Shown here: positions 62,629-64,000 of the stretch, piece after piece
How the letters are laid out: each line of letters begins with the position of its first letter
Position numbering within the stretch: position 1 is the first letter of the stretch
NCBI RefSeq assembly: GCF_018614205.1
Contig: NZ_JAGGOS010000024.1
Coordinates: 1 to 64,000, forward strand
DNA from: Streptomyces sp. ISL-36
GTDB taxonomy: Bacteria > Actinomycetota > Actinomycetes > Streptomycetales > Streptomycetaceae
Length of the DNA stretch: 64,000 nt
Direction of reading: 5' to 3'
Made by a program: the position numbers and the translations under genes
Notes under the pieces: generated by a model
What the model saw: only the letters and a program-made list of their open reading frames with translations
Told to the model about the DNA's origin: nothing
Database searches by the model: none

Positions 62629-64000
62629 ATGCTGAAGCCCCTGCGTGAGCACCAGGCCGAAGCCGTCGTCGGCGCGGTGCGCGAGCTCGAGCTGCCGGCG
62701 GGCACAACGCTGCCGCCGGCGGGCCCGCGTACCCAGGTCATCATGGCCACCGGCAGCGGCAAGACGCTCGTGGCCGTCCACACCTCCGAAGAGCTCACCG
62801 CCGACCGCGTCCTGGTCCTGGTCCCCTCCCTGGACCTTCTGGAGCAGACCGCCCGGGCCTGGCGCGAGGGCGGCCGGACCGGCGGCTACTTCGGCGTCTC
62901 CTCCCTGAAGTCCGACGAGGTCGGCTTCCCCAACACCACCGACGCCGGCGAGCTGGTGAAGCTCACCCGCGGCCCGGGCCGCATCACGGTCTTCGCCACC
63001 TACGCTTCGCTCGGCCTCGGCTTCCTGGAAGCCGCCCACGCCGCAGGCCTCCCCCACTGGAACCTGATCATCGTGGACGAGGCCCACCGCACCAGCGGCC
63101 GGGCAGGAAAGCCCTGGGCTGTCGTCCATGACAACACCCGCATCCCCGCCGAGCGGCGCCTCTACATGACCGCGACCCCGAGGGTGTGGCAGGCCGGGGA
63201 GGTCGACGAGGACGAGCCCGGACGCCGCGGCCCGGGCGAGCTGGTGGCTTCGATGCTGGACGACCCCGACGGCGTCTTCGGCAAGGTGGCGTATTTCCTG
63301 TCGCTGGAGGAGGCGATCGAGCGGGGCATCGTCGCCCCGTACCAGGTCCTGGTGGTCGACGTGCAGGACCCGGCCCTGAACACGGCGCTGCGCACGGCCG
63401 GTGACGGCAGCGAAGAGGTCCGCGGCAAGCGTCTCGGCGCGCTGCAGGCTGCGACGCTGAAGGTGTCGGCGAAGGAGGGACTGCGCCGCGTGCTCTCCTT
63501 CCATCAGCGGGTGGCCGAAGCCGAGGCTTTCGCCTTGGGCCTGCCGGGCAAGGCCGGCGAACTGCATGCGAAGGACCCCGACCTGTACCCGGCTGAGGGC
63601 GAGGTGTGGGCGGAGTGGCTGCACGGCGAGCACAAGCCGGCCCACCGGCGGGGCGTGCTGGGCCAGTTGGCCGCCGGAGTCACCGATGTCGGCACCGAGG
63701 CGGCGCTGTCGCTGGTCGCGTCGGTGAAGGTCCTCGGCGAGGGCGTCGACACCCGCGAATGCGACGCCGTCGTCTTCTGCGACGTCCGCGGCTCCATGCC
63801 CGACCTGGTCCAGGCCGTCGGCCGCGCGCTGCGCATGCACCCCGGCGAAGGCAAGATCGCCTCCCTGGTCGTGCCCGCGTTCCTCGCCCCCGGCGAGAGC
63901 CCGGACACGCTGCTCACCTCCCCCGCCTACGCCGGGCTGGCCAAGTTGTTGACCGCACTGCGTGCGCACGACGCCCGGATCGAGAAGCTCACCGAGCCGA
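62629..64000 (+). CDS. DEAD/DEAH-box helicase, truncated by window end
   Basis: 457 complete codons, running off the right edge. MLKPLREHQAEAVVGAVREL, QVIMATGSGKTLVAVHTSEE (Walker A), VLVLVPSLDLLEQT, LIIVDEAHRTSGRAGKPWAV (DEAH, residue ~150), YMTATPRVW, then LRRVLSFHQRVAEAEAFALG and VLGEGVDTRECDAVVFCDVR, VQAVGRALRMH (motif VI). Architecture matches actinobacterial superfamily-2 helicases with helicase-associated repeats, a type also found near Streptomyces telomeres (TtrA). ATG start with GAGAG upstream. Confidence 0.85.
   Translation, partial: MLKPLREHQAEAVVGAVRELELPAGTTLPPAGPRTQVIMATGSGKTLVAVHTSEELTADRVLVLVPSLDLLEQTARAWREGGRTGGYFGVSSLKSDEVGFPNTTDAGELVKLTRGPGRITVFATYASLGLGFLEAAHAAGLPHWNLIIVDEAHRTSGRAGKPWAVVHDNTRIPAERRLYMTATPRVWQAGEVDEDEPGRRGPGELVASMLDDPDGVFGKVAYFLSLEEAIERGIVAPYQVLVVDVQDPALNTALRTAGDGSEEVRGKRLGALQAATLKVSAKEGLRRVLSFHQRVAEAEAFALGLPGKAGELHAKDPDLYPAEGEVWAEWLHGEHKPAHRRGVLGQLAAGVTDVGTEAALSLVASVKVLGEGVDTRECDAVVFCDVRGSMPDLVQAVGRALRMHPGEGKIASLVVPAFLAPGESPDTLLTSPAYAGLAKLLTALRAHDARIEKLTEP

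Overview
The window looks like part of a large plasmid or other extrachromosomal element from a Streptomyces-type actinomycete. Base composition is very GC-rich with strong third-position GC. There are many GTG starts, a WhiB-like protein, an Lsr2-like protein, a septal FtsK/TraB-type transfer ATPase with Spd-like membrane partners, and many small orphan proteins of the sort carried by Streptomyces plasmids. I see no rRNA, tRNA, CRISPR array or core chromosomal metabolic genes. Product names rest on sequence motifs read by eye; no searches were run.

Layout. (1) About 1-300 is a palindrome-dense end with no gene. (2) 0.3-18.6 kb is an accessory block of short orphan genes, mostly leftward. Eight of these transcription units begin with the same leader: a promoter with a TATAGTT-type -10 followed by a covarying hairpin whose loop reads GTGGCA (the copy at 5.75 kb lacks the promoter part). 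A ninth unit, a double zeta-toxin gene, shares only the promoter. Inserted here are an IS630 remnant cut by an intact ISL2-type IS5 element, and a lower-GC three-gene cassette (8.1-10.1 kb) bracketed by near-identical repeats; it encodes a PqqD-like/methyltransferase fusion and may be a RiPP-type modification cassette. (3) 13.5-34 kb carries stress, repair and defence-like genes: a catalytically decayed Y-family polymerase, zeta toxin, a STAND NTPase, an RHH/PIN toxin-antitoxin pair, LexA, Ku, an ATP-dependent DNA ligase (frameshifted), a NERD protein, and several broken genes (a type III PKS 3' end, an IS110 element, a recombinase tail).

(4) 34-46 kb is a long leftward operon of small genes with DnaN (sliding clamp), an HNH protein, Lsr2-like and WhiB-like proteins, punctuated by stem-loops that share one conserved loop. 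(5) 46.2-52.1 kb is the leftward transfer operon: a TraB/FtsK-like ATPase with its DNA-reading gamma-type domain at the N-terminus, Spd-like membrane proteins and an RRQRL-type zinc protein. A mirror-symmetric array of GGAAC boxes lies just past the ATPase gene. (6) 52.3-64 kb runs rightward: an ABM protein and XRE regulator, an iteron-like cluster, a winged-helix replication protein whose gene contains four copies of a 21-bp repeat, a DnaB helicase, a Tap/Tac-like protein with a family-B-polymerase-type palm, a zinc protein, an HTH protein built like a terminal protein, a P-loop kinase and a truncated DEAH helicase.

How it fits together: winged-helix initiator plus DnaB plus DnaN suggests semi-autonomous theta-type replication. 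The Tap/Tac-like plus HTH pair next to it suggests telomere replication, so a linear replicon is plausible but unproven. Two promoters 15.7 kb apart (45.05 and 60.8 kb) share ATGCAT boxes repeated every 15 bp, and GGGCAAGCC boxes occur five times at each of two loci (12.9-13.5 and 54.4 kb), which points to element-encoded trans-acting regulators or replication/partition proteins. The strongest candidates for undescribed biology are the GTGGCA-loop leader regulon, the Tap-like operon, and the phased repeat arrays.
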